Source of the DNA: Saccharothrix sp. ST-888
GTDB lineage: Bacteria; Actinomycetota; Actinomycetes; Streptomycetales; Streptomycetaceae
Assembly: GCF_000955975.1 (NCBI RefSeq)
Contig: NZ_JYJF01000007.1
Coordinates: 46,449-110,448 of the forward strand
Direction: 5' to 3'
DNA: 64,000 nt
The first letter of the stretch is position 1. The number at the start of each line of letters is the position of its first letter. Position numbers and translations under genes: made by a program. Below are positions 25,199 to 32,892 of this stretch, piece by piece. The notes beneath the pieces were generated by a model. The model made no database searches and had not been told where the DNA came from. It saw only the letters and a program-made list of their open reading frames with translations.

Positions 25199-25253
25199 GC
25201 GTATCCGACAGTCGATCACCCGGCGGGTTCGGGTGGGTTGACGGGCTGCGGGG

Positions 25254-25469
25254 TTGGAGCGGGTAACACCCGCTGCTGCCGCAGGCGGACAGGCGGGACG
25301 CATCGACGGCACCGACGGTGCCGGGAACAGTGCGCCCACCGGCTACGTCCGCAGCGGCCGGCTGCTCATGGCCGAGTTCCGGTCCGACGCCTACCAGGAA
25401 GTCAACGACCCGCAGTTCCCGAAGGCCGGTGAGTTCTTCACCTCCTGCTCGGACGTCGACTTCGGCTGA
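25254..25469 (+). pseudogene. Small ORF, possible C-terminal remnant of a secreted protein
   Basis: A 71-codon frame whose C-terminal half ('GYVRSGRLLMAEFRSDAYQE', then 'EFFTSCSDVDFG') looks like the end of a larger protein. The 'SCSDV.F' ending recalls AA10 lytic polysaccharide monooxygenases, but the match is short and unconfirmed. The first 25 residues have low-complexity character, and no ribosome site is obvious. A hairpin follows the stop, as expected for a once-functional gene. Confidence 0.35.
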
Positions 25470-25480
25470 CCGGCCCGCCG

Positions 25481-25510
25481 CCCGCCGCACCGCGTGTCCC
25501 GTGCGGCGGG
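25481..25510. terminator. Hairpin terminator
   Basis: A perfect 10-bp stem, CCCGCCGCAC (25481-25490) with GTGCGGCGGG (25501-25510), and a 10-nt loop lie between the small frame at 25254 and the convergent gene ending at 25512. Confidence 0.7.
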
Positions 25511-25511
25511 C

Positions 25512-26660
25512 TCAGATCAGCCGGTCGCGGTGGCGGGCGGCCCTGGCCCGGACCAGGTCGGCGAACGCCGTCCGGCTCAGGACCTCCTCGCCCTGCACGT
25601 CCCGCACGTCCCGCGCGTCCTCTGCCGGATGGGCGTCCTGGGCGTCCTCGACGTGCTCGGCGTACAGCAGCCAGCAGCCGTGGACGGCGGAGACCAGGTC
25701 CTCCAGGAGATCGCGGGCCGGACGCCACGGGTCGAGCGGGGTGAGGCGGATCCGGGAGAGCTCCGCCCGCAGTTTGGGGTCGTCGGCGCCGTACTTGGCG
25801 ATCAGGTCCTCGACCGGCGCGACCTGTGCGCGGAAGGCCACCAGGTCGGGCAGCACGCCGTCGGCGACCTGGAGGGCGTCGCCGACCAGGCCGGTGACCG
25901 CGTCGTACGGGGTCACCCCCGTCTCCAGCAACTGCAGGACGTGGGTGGGGCTCTCGTGCGGAAGGGCCTCGATGTCGTCGGCGAAGCGGATCACGGAGGC
26001 GGTCGGGTGGCCGGACTGCTCGGCGGCGACCTCGGCGGCGGCGTGCAGCCAGTGCGCGGCCGCGACGGCCGCCGAGGTCGGGTCCACGGCGGTGAACAGC
26101 GCCTCCTGGCCGAACGGGTCCTGGCTGAACAGCTGGTCGGCGGCGGCGACCTGGACCGGTGACGCGTCCTCCAGGCTGAGCAGGACGGCCTGCCCGGCCC
26201 GTCCGGTGAGGCTCCCGAGCTCGGCGCTCTCCACGGCCGCGAGCTCGACGCCGACCTCCTCGCGCACGGATGCCGTCAACTCCCGGTCCGCCAGGGCGTG
26301 GAGGGCCCGCCCCACCTCGTGTGCGAACTCCAGCAGCGGGCTGTACTCCAGGATGATCCCCGCCCGGTCGGGGAGGTTGGGGCGGGTGATCGCCCGAAGG
26401 GCCTCGCCGAACGCGCCGCGCTCCTGCTCGCGCCGCCAGTCGCCCTCACCCGGGTCGAGCGGGTCCACGGCGGCGGCGGGGTGGGTGTAGGTGTGCCAGG
26501 CGGCCGTGGAGAGCCGGGCGAGTGCCGCCGTGAGCCGGGTCAGCCGGACCGGATCGGACGCCTCCGGCACGGTGGCGACCCGGATGGCGAGATCGCCCTC
26601 GCCGGTCTCCCAGGTGGCGATGAGTTCGTGGCGCGCCGGGTCGACGGCGTAGCGGGTCAT
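25512..26660 (-). CDS. Hypothetical protein (382 aa)
   Basis: From ATG 26660 (GGAGCCCC upstream) the 382-aa protein opens with a small beta-rich unit 'MTRYAVDPARHELIATWETGEGDLAIRVATVPE'. A long helical body follows, with 'AVAAAHWLHAAAEVAAEQSGHPTASVIRFADDIEALPHES' and 'VTPYDAVTGLVGDALQVADG'. The C-terminus has a D-x-Q/R-D repeat-like stretch ('EDAQDAHPAEDARDVRDVQGE'). No signal peptide or membrane segment is seen, and no domain is recognised. It stands alone, convergent with the 25254 frame. Confidence 0.65.
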   Translation of the reverse strand: MTRYAVDPARHELIATWETGEGDLAIRVATVPEASDPVRLTRLTAALARLSTAAWHTYTHPAAAVDPLDPGEGDWRREQERGAFGEALRAITRPNLPDRAGIILEYSPLLEFAHEVGRALHALADRELTASVREEVGVELAAVESAELGSLTGRAGQAVLLSLEDASPVQVAAADQLFSQDPFGQEALFTAVDPTSAAVAAAHWLHAAAEVAAEQSGHPTASVIRFADDIEALPHESPTHVLQLLETGVTPYDAVTGLVGDALQVADGVLPDLVAFRAQVAPVEDLIAKYGADDPKLRAELSRIRLTPLDPWRPARDLLEDLVSAVHGCWLLYAEHVEDAQDAHPAEDARDVRDVQGEEVLSRTAFADLVRARAARHRDRLI

Positions 26661-26886
26661 CGGGGCTCCTCTCCCAGTCGCCTCCGTGATACCACCTGCC
26701 GTCGGCGCTTCGGGGGCCGATCGCCACTTCACGGATATGAGGGCTCAAAGTCGGCGCAACAACGGTCCACAGTAGGCCAGTTGTGCGATTCCTCGGCGCT
26801 TCGGCAGGGTCAGCCGGGCGGTGTCCGGTGCCAGGGGGCGGCGGACCGGGCCCCGCTCCAGGGGGGACGGGTGTGACCGATCAGTC

Positions 26887-26925
26887 AGTTGGGAAATCCA
26901 ACTCATTGTGATTGACTGACAGTCA
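26887..26925. promoter_or_regulatory. Nested palindromes, candidate TetR-type operator
   Basis: AGTTGG-GAAAT-CCAACT (26887-26903) is followed by TGACT-GAC-AGTCA (26913-26925). Both arm pairs are perfect, and the TGACT...AGTCA form resembles TetR-family operators. The element ends 45 bp before the maleylpyruvate isomerase start codon in an otherwise GC-rich gap, where it would overlap the promoter. Confidence 0.6.
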
Positions 26926-26970
26926 GATGCCGATTCGGCGTTGTCTGGGCCGACTGCGAGGAGAGCACGG

Positions 26971-27720
26971 ATGGTCACGAACCAGCAGCAGTACCGGGAG
27001 GAGTCCGCGTCGTCCTGGGAGCGGGTGCCGCTGCACCTGGCCTACGGGCGCTGTCGGGAGAACATCACCGGGCTGCTGGCGAGCTGTCCCGAGGCGGCCG
27101 AACTCCCGGTCCCGGCCTGCCCGGGCTGGACCGGGCGGGATCTGGTCGCCCACCTGGTCACGGTCTGCCGGCTGGTCGCCGGCGGTGCGGTACGCGAGCC
27201 GGCCCAGATCCCGGGCCTGGTGGCCGAGGGGGAGCAGGCCCTGCGGGAGGCGAGTGTCGCCGAGCTGCTCACCGAGTGGCCGCAGGTGTCCGGACGGATC
27301 GAGGCGCCGGCCGAGCAGCCGGTCGCCCGGAACGTGCGCATCATGACCATGGACGCGTTCACCCACGAGGCCGACCTGCGGCGCGCCCTCGGCCTGCCGG
27401 TCCCCGCCGACCACCCCGCCTACCCGGACGCCCTGGACCTGCTGGCCAGCGGCCTCTCGGCCTCGGTGGACGGGCACGGCCTGCCCGCCTTCCGGCTCCA
27501 GGCCCCCCGTGCGGACTGGACGATCGGCACCGGCGAGCCGGTCACCACCCTCCGGGGCAGCGAGTACGACCTCTACCGCTCGCTGGCCGGGCGGCGCACG
27601 GCCGGGCAGATCGCCGAGCTGGACTGGAACGGGACGCCGGCCGAACCCTGGCTGCCGGCCTTCACCTGGGGCCCGTTCACCCCGCCGGCCGAGGCCACCG
27701 AAGCCGCGCAGGCCGGGTGA
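26971..27720 (+). CDS. Maleylpyruvate isomerase family mycothiol-dependent protein
   Basis: 249 aa, starting at ATG 26971 after GAGGAGA. The DinB-like MDMPI N-terminal bundle shows 'VPACPGWTGRDLVAHLVTVCRLVAGG' (the His is a metal ligand) and 'RIMTMDAFTHEADLRRALGLP', whose His completes the site. The C-terminal domain has 'LRGSEYDLYRSLAGRRTAGQIAELDWNGTPAEPW'. Relatives use mycothiol as cofactor, for example in gentisate breakdown, but many have unassigned substrates. No ring-cleavage genes lie nearby. The palindromes upstream suggest repression by a TetR regulator encoded elsewhere. Confidence 0.85.
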   Translation: MVTNQQQYREESASSWERVPLHLAYGRCRENITGLLASCPEAAELPVPACPGWTGRDLVAHLVTVCRLVAGGAVREPAQIPGLVAEGEQALREASVAELLTEWPQVSGRIEAPAEQPVARNVRIMTMDAFTHEADLRRALGLPVPADHPAYPDALDLLASGLSASVDGHGLPAFRLQAPRADWTIGTGEPVTTLRGSEYDLYRSLAGRRTAGQIAELDWNGTPAEPWLPAFTWGPFTPPAEATEAAQAG

Positions 27721-27747
27721 GCCCGGGGCGCCGTCCCCGCCCCGGCC

Positions 27748-27788
27748 GCTCCGGTCCGGGCTGCCCGGCGCGCAGCCCGGAGCGGAGC
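27748..27788. terminator. Hairpin terminator between convergent genes
   Basis: The core stem CCGGGCTG (27756-27763) / CAGCCCGG (27773-27780) is extended by GCTCCG / CGGAGC outside a 2-nt mismatch, with a 9-nt loop. It separates the isomerase gene from the Cys-rich gene at the start of the injection-system locus. Confidence 0.75.
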
Positions 27789-27822
27789 GTCGGCGCCTGC
27801 CGGCCAAGGGTGCGGATGGCGG

Positions 27823-28701
27823 TCAGTACGAGCTGACCGCCGGGTTGCCCGATGGCGGGCACGAAGGCGGGCAGAGCTTCTCGTACTCGGTCAGTACCTC
27901 GTCCACCACGTGCTGCCGTTTGGCGTCGCAGGCCGCAGCCTTCGCGGCGTCCTGGCACTCCAGCCCGGCCTTGGCCCCCTCCAGGACGGCGATGGCCTGC
28001 CAGCCCTTGAGGATGCAGACCAACTCCTTGCAGAGGCGGTCGACATAGGACGCGACGGTGCCGAAGCCGTGCCACACGGCCTTCCGCTGACGGTCGGCGA
28101 CCAGCAGGCGGGCGTAGAGTCGGACCACGTCCCTGGCGGTCGCCTCGGCGGCCGCGTCCGTGGCCAGTTGGGCGGCGTCGGCCTTGAGGGCGGCGGCGCG
28201 GGCCGGGAGCGCGGTCTGCTCGGCGATCAGCGCGGTGAAGCAGGCGGTGTACCTGGCGGTGATGTTCCGGTACTTGGCGATCCGGCTGGCCAGCTCCTCG
28301 ACCGTGTCGTCGTCCGGGTCGCAGTCGAAGTCGCAGGAGGGTGGCGGACAGCAGTCGGACGTCCCGGTGCAGGCGGTGATCTCCTCGAAGACCTTCACCA
28401 CCGCCTGTTCCAGGCAGCTGCGCTGCTCGTCGTCGATCCGGCAGCGCAGCAGGGCGTGCACCGAGTCGAGCAGCCCGACGGCGGCGTCCACGTCGACCTT
28501 CGCGGCGTCCCGGGCCTTGCCGTAGTCCGTCTTCGCCGTGCCGAACTGGTTCTGGAAGCCCTGCAGGGTCGGCAGGACCTCGTTGGTGACGGCGGCCTGC
28601 TTGCTGAGTCCGGTGGCGCCGCAGTTGAGATCGGTGATGGCGCCGAGACCGCAGTCCTGGCCCGGGGCCGGCGGGGGTGGGGACGTCGTGAAGTTCTGCA
28701 T
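27823..28701 (-). CDS. Cys-rich protein divergent from the CIS operon
   Basis: A 292-aa cytosolic protein without a signal peptide. It has an unusually high cysteine count for an actinobacterial cytosolic protein, including 'CTGTSDCCPPPSCDFDCDPDDD' (about 110-135), 'CKELVCILKG', 'LECQDAAKAAACDAK' and 'KLCPPSCPP'. The rest is helical. No known domain. It reads away from the DUF4255 gene across a shared 197-bp promoter region, so it is probably part of the same locus. Cysteines could bind zinc or form disulfides after cell lysis; both are inference. Confidence 0.65.
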   Translation of the reverse strand: MQNFTTSPPPPAPGQDCGLGAITDLNCGATGLSKQAAVTNEVLPTLQGFQNQFGTAKTDYGKARDAAKVDVDAAVGLLDSVHALLRCRIDDEQRSCLEQAVVKVFEEITACTGTSDCCPPPSCDFDCDPDDDTVEELASRIAKYRNITARYTACFTALIAEQTALPARAAALKADAAQLATDAAAEATARDVVRLYARLLVADRQRKAVWHGFGTVASYVDRLCKELVCILKGWQAIAVLEGAKAGLECQDAAKAAACDAKRQHVVDEVLTEYEKLCPPSCPPSGNPAVSSY

Positions 28702-28811
28702 GGCTTCTCCCGGGTCGAGGACGGGTCGAAGAGCGGATGCCTGCCGAGTGTGCGCGACGTACTGTCACCGGGGCGTCGCCGTCACGGCCCGCGCGGACCT
28801 GCCGACGGACC

Positions 28812-28859
28812 GCCGTCCGACACGCGCCGTCCGGTCCGCCGTCCGGTCCGCAGCGTCCG
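28812..28859. repeat. Repeated CCGTCCG units in the CIS promoter region
   Basis: GCCGTCCGGTCC occurs as two exact tandem 12-bp copies (28826-28837, 28838-28849), with related (C)CGTCCG units at 28813 and 28854. They lie 40-90 bp before the start of the CIS operon. SARP-type regulators bind direct repeats near the -35 region, and a SARP gene ends this locus, so the repeats are a candidate activator site. The 12/14-bp spacing is not the usual 11 bp. Confidence 0.45.
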
Positions 28860-28898
28860 GCAACGCGGTGGTGACGCCCGCCCCGGCAGCATCACCCC

Positions 28899-29492
28899 AT
28901 GGCTGGATACCGGGCACTCGCCGCCGTGGGGCGCAGCGTCGTCGCGCTGCTCGACCGGCGCTTCGCCGAGCGGATCCCGGTCGGCCGCCGACCGGAGGCG
29001 GTCCTCGCCGGGCCGCTGGACTTCGAGAAGGTGGACACCCCCGGCGCGGTGATCCGGCATCCGGCGGTCTCGGTCTACTGCTACCGGCTGAGTGTCGACA
29101 AGGAGACCCGGCCGGGCTGGTCCGCGGTGGCGGCACGGGACGGGATCCCCCGGCTGCCGCTGCGGATGCACCTGATGATCGCGGCCTGGGACCAGTACGT
29201 GGAGGCCGAGTTGGAGTGGCTGGGCCTGGCGGCGCAGGTGCTGGACAGTGACAGCATCCTCACCGGGCCGCTGCTCGACCCGAGCGGAGAGTGGGAGAGC
29301 GGGGACATGATCCAGCTGGTCGCGGACGAACTCGCGATGGATTCGCTCAGCGAGGCGTTCCAGGCGTTCACCACCGAGTACCGCCTCTGCCTGCCGTACC
29401 TGGCGCGGGTCATCCGCATCGACGGTCCGGCCCAGGGCGCTGCCGGGGAGGTCGCCACGGTCGCGGCCGGGCTGTCGGAGGTGCGGCGATGA
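28899..29492 (+). CDS. DUF4255 (Pvc16/Afp16-type) sheath terminator / cap protein
   Basis: 197 aa, the first gene of the rightward CIS operon. The DUF4255 pattern is visible: 'YRALAAVGRSVVALLDRRF', a variable loop, 'AVSVYCYRLSVDKETRP', 'LPLRMHLMIAAWDQYVEAELEWLGLAAQVLDSDSIL' and a strand-rich end 'QAFTTEYRLCLPYLARVIRID'. In Afp and PVC this protein caps the end of the tube-sheath and stops elongation. The stop overlaps the next start (ATGA at 29489). Identity rests on motif recognition and operon position. Confidence 0.85.
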   Translation: MAGYRALAAVGRSVVALLDRRFAERIPVGRRPEAVLAGPLDFEKVDTPGAVIRHPAVSVYCYRLSVDKETRPGWSAVAARDGIPRLPLRMHLMIAAWDQYVEAELEWLGLAAQVLDSDSILTGPLLDPSGEWESGDMIQLVADELAMDSLSEAFQAFTTEYRLCLPYLARVIRIDGPAQGAAGEVATVAAGLSEVRR

Positions 29493-30427
29493 CCGGCGGC
29501 GGCGCGGTGCCCGAAGGCCGAGCGGTGAGCTGGGCAGCGGGGTTCCGGGAGGGCTGTGTCGGCGACCTCGGGGCCGTCGACGTCCTGCACCGGCTCGCAC
29601 TGGCGGTGTCCCCCGTGGACGCCAGGACCAACGGCCCGGTCTGGCCCGGGGTGCGGGCCGACCGGGAGATCGAGAGCCCGCCCGACCGCTTCGGCCGCTC
29701 CCTGCTGCGCGTCCTGCCGCTGGAGGCGCACGGCGGCACGGCCTTCGTCCTGCGCTACGGCAGCAGTTGCGGCGTCGGGGTCCGCGGCCGGACAGTGAGC
29801 CTGCGGATCGCGGACCCGGCGTCCCGCTGGGTGCCGCGCCGGTTCGTCCTCCCGCTGTGGACGCGTGCCGAGCTGGCGGAGGCCGAGCGGCCGTCCGGCA
29901 CGTTCGTGCCGGTGGCGGCCCGCCTGCTGCGCCCCTGGCTGCTGCCCGGGGTGGCCTACCCGGTGGCCGGGGGAGTCACCGGCCTCCGGCTGCGGGTCAC
30001 CTCCGAGGGGGTGCCGGTGCGCTGGCCCAGGGTGGAGGCGTTCGGCCCCGGTGGGCTGCGCGTCGGCTGGGCGCACGGGGACCAGTACGGGCAGGTGCTG
30101 CTGCTGGTGGACGGTACCGGCGCGCTGCCGCCGCCGACGCCCGCGCGGTTCGACGTAGCGCTGCGCGCGCACATCCCGGACCCGGCGACCGCGCCGCCGC
30201 CGGAGGCGCTGGACCGGCTGGACGCGCTGGATCCGCTCGACCCGCTCGGGGACTTGGTGGTGGAGGCCGTCGGCCGTTCGCACAACCCGCCCCGCCCCGA
30301 GGACCTCGACAACGACGTCCTGCGCGGCCTCGCCGTGCCCGACGGCTATCTGACCGCAGCCGGGGACGTGGTCCGCTCGCTCACCGTCGGCCAGGTGATC
30401 CGCTCGCCCGACCTGCCCTTCGGCTGA
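29489..30427 (+). CDS. CIS-associated protein of unknown function
   Basis: A 312-aa protein coupled to the DUF4255 gene by an ATGA overlap. Residues 60-240 are beta-rich, with paired strands 'AFVLRYGSSCGVGVRGRTVSLRIADPASRWVPRRFVLPL', 'YPVAGGVTGLRLRVTSEGVPVRWPRVEA' and 'YGQVLLLVDGTGALPPP'. The repeated x-P-x-R-W pattern resembles a carboxypeptidase-like or fibronectin-type beta sandwich. The end is acidic, then 'EDLDNDVLRGLAVPDGYLTAAG'. Its place between cap and sheath genes suggests a cap- or sheath-associated structural part. No named family is claimed. Confidence 0.7.
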   Translation: MTGGGAVPEGRAVSWAAGFREGCVGDLGAVDVLHRLALAVSPVDARTNGPVWPGVRADREIESPPDRFGRSLLRVLPLEAHGGTAFVLRYGSSCGVGVRGRTVSLRIADPASRWVPRRFVLPLWTRAELAEAERPSGTFVPVAARLLRPWLLPGVAYPVAGGVTGLRLRVTSEGVPVRWPRVEAFGPGGLRVGWAHGDQYGQVLLLVDGTGALPPPTPARFDVALRAHIPDPATAPPPEALDRLDALDPLDPLGDLVVEAVGRSHNPPRPEDLDNDVLRGLAVPDGYLTAAGDVVRSLTVGQVIRSPDLPFG

Positions 30428-30473
30428 CCCGCCGCCCGCCCTCCGGCTGACCCGCGATCGAGGAGGTCCGACC

Positions 30474-32339
30474 GTGCCCGAGTACCTCACCCCCGGCGTC
30501 TACGTCGAGGAGACCAGCTTCCGCTCACGCTCGATCGAGGGCGTGCCCACCAGTACCTTCGGCATGGCCGGGCGGACGTCGACCGGCCCGGTCCCGTACG
30601 CCGTGGGCGGGACGACGGTGGCGCCGGGGCCCGCGCTGGTGACCAGCTTCACCGAGTACGAGCGGGCCTTCGGCGGCCTGACCGTCGACGGCGACCCCTG
30701 CTGGCTCGCGTTCGCGGCCCGCGCCTTCTTCGCCAACGGCGGGCGGCGGCTGTACGTCTCCCGGGTGTTCAGCTTCACCATGACCACCGGTCCGCACCCG
30801 GTGATCGACCAGGACCGGAACTTCGCCGCGCTCGCGCTGCCGCTCGGGGCGACGACGCCGCTGCTGCGCTGGCGGGCCCGCTGGCCCGGTACGGCGGCCG
30901 CCCAGGTCAACGTCTCGGTGACGTTCCGGCGCAGCAAGAACGTGCTGGTCGGCGGTCGGCTGACGGGAGTCCAGCCGGGCGCGGCGGTGGAGCTGGTCCC
31001 GCTGGTGGCCGGGCAGCCGAAGCCGATCGCGGACAAGGTGGCGCCCGATCCCGCCAAGGTGATGGTGGTCGCCAGGGGAGCCGACGGGGTGCTCGGCTAC
31101 GTCGGGGCGGGGCCGCAGGGCGTCCAGCCGGTGGACCCCAACACCGGGGCGTACCACCTGACGCTGGCCGTCACGGTCCGTTCCGGCGCCGAACGCACGG
31201 ACGTCTACAACGAGTTGGAGCTGGCGGATCCGCACCCCCGCTCGGTGGCCAACGTCCTCCAGGCCGCCGACCCGGCCGACGAGTTCGCACTGGTCTGGCT
31301 GGAGACCGTCGCTGCGGCCCAGGGGCAGCCGGCGCCCGCGCCCGGCGCCCTGCTCGCCGCCCTGTTGACGCTCGACTCCCGGGACGGCGCGTATCTGTCG
31401 GGCGGCGGCCCCGGCCAGGACATCGGGCCGGACGAACTCCTCGGCCACCCCGCCGACCCCGACAGCATCCACACCCCCGCCACCGGGCTGGAGGCGCTGG
31501 GCGAGATCGACGACATCGCCGTCGTCGCCACCCCGGACTCCGTCAGCCTGGGCCCGGACGCGCAGCTGACGGCCGTCCAGAACCTGATCGGCCACTGCGA
31601 GCGGCTGCGCTACCGGATGGCGGTGGTGGACCCGCCACTGGGCAGCTCGATCTCCGAAGTACGCCGGTTCCGCTCGCAGTTCGACACCAGCTACGCCGCG
31701 CTCTACTACCCCTGGGTGCGCATCGTGGACCCGACCCGGCGCCCCGACCCGAGCGCGCCCCAGCCCCTGCTGGACGTCCCGCCGTCCGGCTACGTCGCCG
31801 GGGTGTACGCGCGCAGCGACATCGAGCGCGGTGTGCACAAGGCCCCCGCCAACGAAGTGGTCCTCGGCATCACCGACTTCACCACCAACGTCACCTACGA
31901 CCGGCAGGCGGTGCTCAATCCCGAGGGGATCAACGCGCTGCGCTTCTTCGAGGGCCGGGCCAGGCGGATCTGGGGCGCCCGGACGATGAGCTCCGACCCC
32001 GAGTGGAAGTACGTCAACGTCCGCCGGCTCTTCCTCTACCTGGAACACTCCATCGACAAGTCGACCCAGTGGGCGGTCTTCGAGCCCAACAACGAGCGCC
32101 TGTGGGCCTCCGTCCGGCAGAGCGTCGAGGACTTCCTGCTGGCCACCTGGAAGACCGGTGCGCTGATGGGCACCAAGCCCGAGGAGGCGTACTTCGTCCG
32201 CTGCGACCGGACCACCATGACCCAGAACGATCTCGACAACGGCCGCCTGATCTGTCTGATCGGCGTCGCACCCACCTATCCCGCCGAGTTCGTGATCTTC
32301 CGCATCGGCCAGTTCACGGCGGATGCGCAGGACGGCTGA
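30474..32339 (+). CDS. Contractile tail sheath protein (sheath 1)
   Basis: 621 aa; GTG 30474 follows GAGGAGGTCC. The N-terminal 'YLTPGVYVEETSFRSRSIEGVPTSTFGMAGRTSTGP' is the classic sheath opening. The C-terminal sheath domain is unmistakable: 'WGARTMSSDPEWKYVNVRRLFLYLEHSIDKSTQWAVFEPNNERLW', 'FLLATWKTGALMGTKPEEAYFVRCD' and 'LICLIGVAPTYPAEFVIFRIGQF'. It forms the outer contractile cylinder, and the conserved ends supply the strands that interlock neighbouring subunits. It is the better-conserved of the two sheath genes, so probably the main one. Confidence 0.96.
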   Translation: MPEYLTPGVYVEETSFRSRSIEGVPTSTFGMAGRTSTGPVPYAVGGTTVAPGPALVTSFTEYERAFGGLTVDGDPCWLAFAARAFFANGGRRLYVSRVFSFTMTTGPHPVIDQDRNFAALALPLGATTPLLRWRARWPGTAAAQVNVSVTFRRSKNVLVGGRLTGVQPGAAVELVPLVAGQPKPIADKVAPDPAKVMVVARGADGVLGYVGAGPQGVQPVDPNTGAYHLTLAVTVRSGAERTDVYNELELADPHPRSVANVLQAADPADEFALVWLETVAAAQGQPAPAPGALLAALLTLDSRDGAYLSGGGPGQDIGPDELLGHPADPDSIHTPATGLEALGEIDDIAVVATPDSVSLGPDAQLTAVQNLIGHCERLRYRMAVVDPPLGSSISEVRRFRSQFDTSYAALYYPWVRIVDPTRRPDPSAPQPLLDVPPSGYVAGVYARSDIERGVHKAPANEVVLGITDFTTNVTYDRQAVLNPEGINALRFFEGRARRIWGARTMSSDPEWKYVNVRRLFLYLEHSIDKSTQWAVFEPNNERLWASVRQSVEDFLLATWKTGALMGTKPEEAYFVRCDRTTMTQNDLDNGRLICLIGVAPTYPAEFVIFRIGQFTADAQDG

Positions 32340-32370
32340 GGCTCGGGACGGCTCTCAGGACGGCTGAGGC
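32328..32370. repeat. 15-bp direct repeat at the sheath 1 stop
   Basis: CAGGACGGCTGAGGC at 32328-32342 recurs at 32356-32370, a 28-bp period. The first copy contains the sheath stop codon. The 97-bp gap to the tube gene that follows is one of the few non-overlapping junctions of the operon and looks like a local duplication. Confidence 0.65.
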
Positions 32371-32436
32371 CAGGACAACCGACGTGCAGGACAGCAGCTG
32401 CCGTGCAGAGCAGCCGGCCCGGCAGGAGGCAGACCC

Positions 32437-32892
32437 ATGGCAATCCGCAACAACCCGTACGGCGCCTTCAACTTCCTCGTCAGACTCGGCGACACCGGCG
32501 GTGAGGACCAGATCGCCGGCGGCTTCTCCGACTTCAGCGGCGCGGGCAACGAGGTGAAGTTCTCCGAGTACCGCAACGGCAACGACCCGGAGAACCACGT
32601 CCGCAAGATCGCCAACACCAACACCACCGACGACGTCACCCTCAAGCGCGGGATCATCGGCGACCTGCGCCTGTTCAACTGGATCAAGGCGACCAGGGAG
32701 GGGGCCTTCGATCCCCGGACGGTCGTCGTGACGCTGCACGACGAGGCCAGAACCCCCGTCTGCCAGTGGGTCCTGCGGGCCGCCCAGCCCAAGAAGTGGG
32801 TCGGTCCCACGCTGTCCGGCAAGGGCGGCGGCGAGGTCGCGATGGAGGAACTCCACCTCGTCGCCGAGCGGATCGACTTCGTCTCCCTGTGA
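32437..32892 (+). CDS. Inner tube protein (T4 gp19 / Hcp-like, tube 1)
   Basis: A 151-aa tail-tube protein. 'NNPYGAFNFLVRLGDTGGEDQIAGGFSDFSGAGNEV', 'EYRNGNDPENHVRKIANTNTTDDVTLKRGII' and 'KKWVGPTLSGKGGGEVAMEELHLVAERIDFV' are the standard T4_gp19 blocks. It should form stacked hexameric rings lining the tube that is driven through the membrane. It begins after a strong GGAGG, and its end overlaps sheath 2 (GTGA at 32889). High conservation and good ribosome site agree with its need in many copies. Confidence 0.96.
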   Translation: MAIRNNPYGAFNFLVRLGDTGGEDQIAGGFSDFSGAGNEVKFSEYRNGNDPENHVRKIANTNTTDDVTLKRGIIGDLRLFNWIKATREGAFDPRTVVVTLHDEARTPVCQWVLRAAQPKKWVGPTLSGKGGGEVAMEELHLVAERIDFVSL

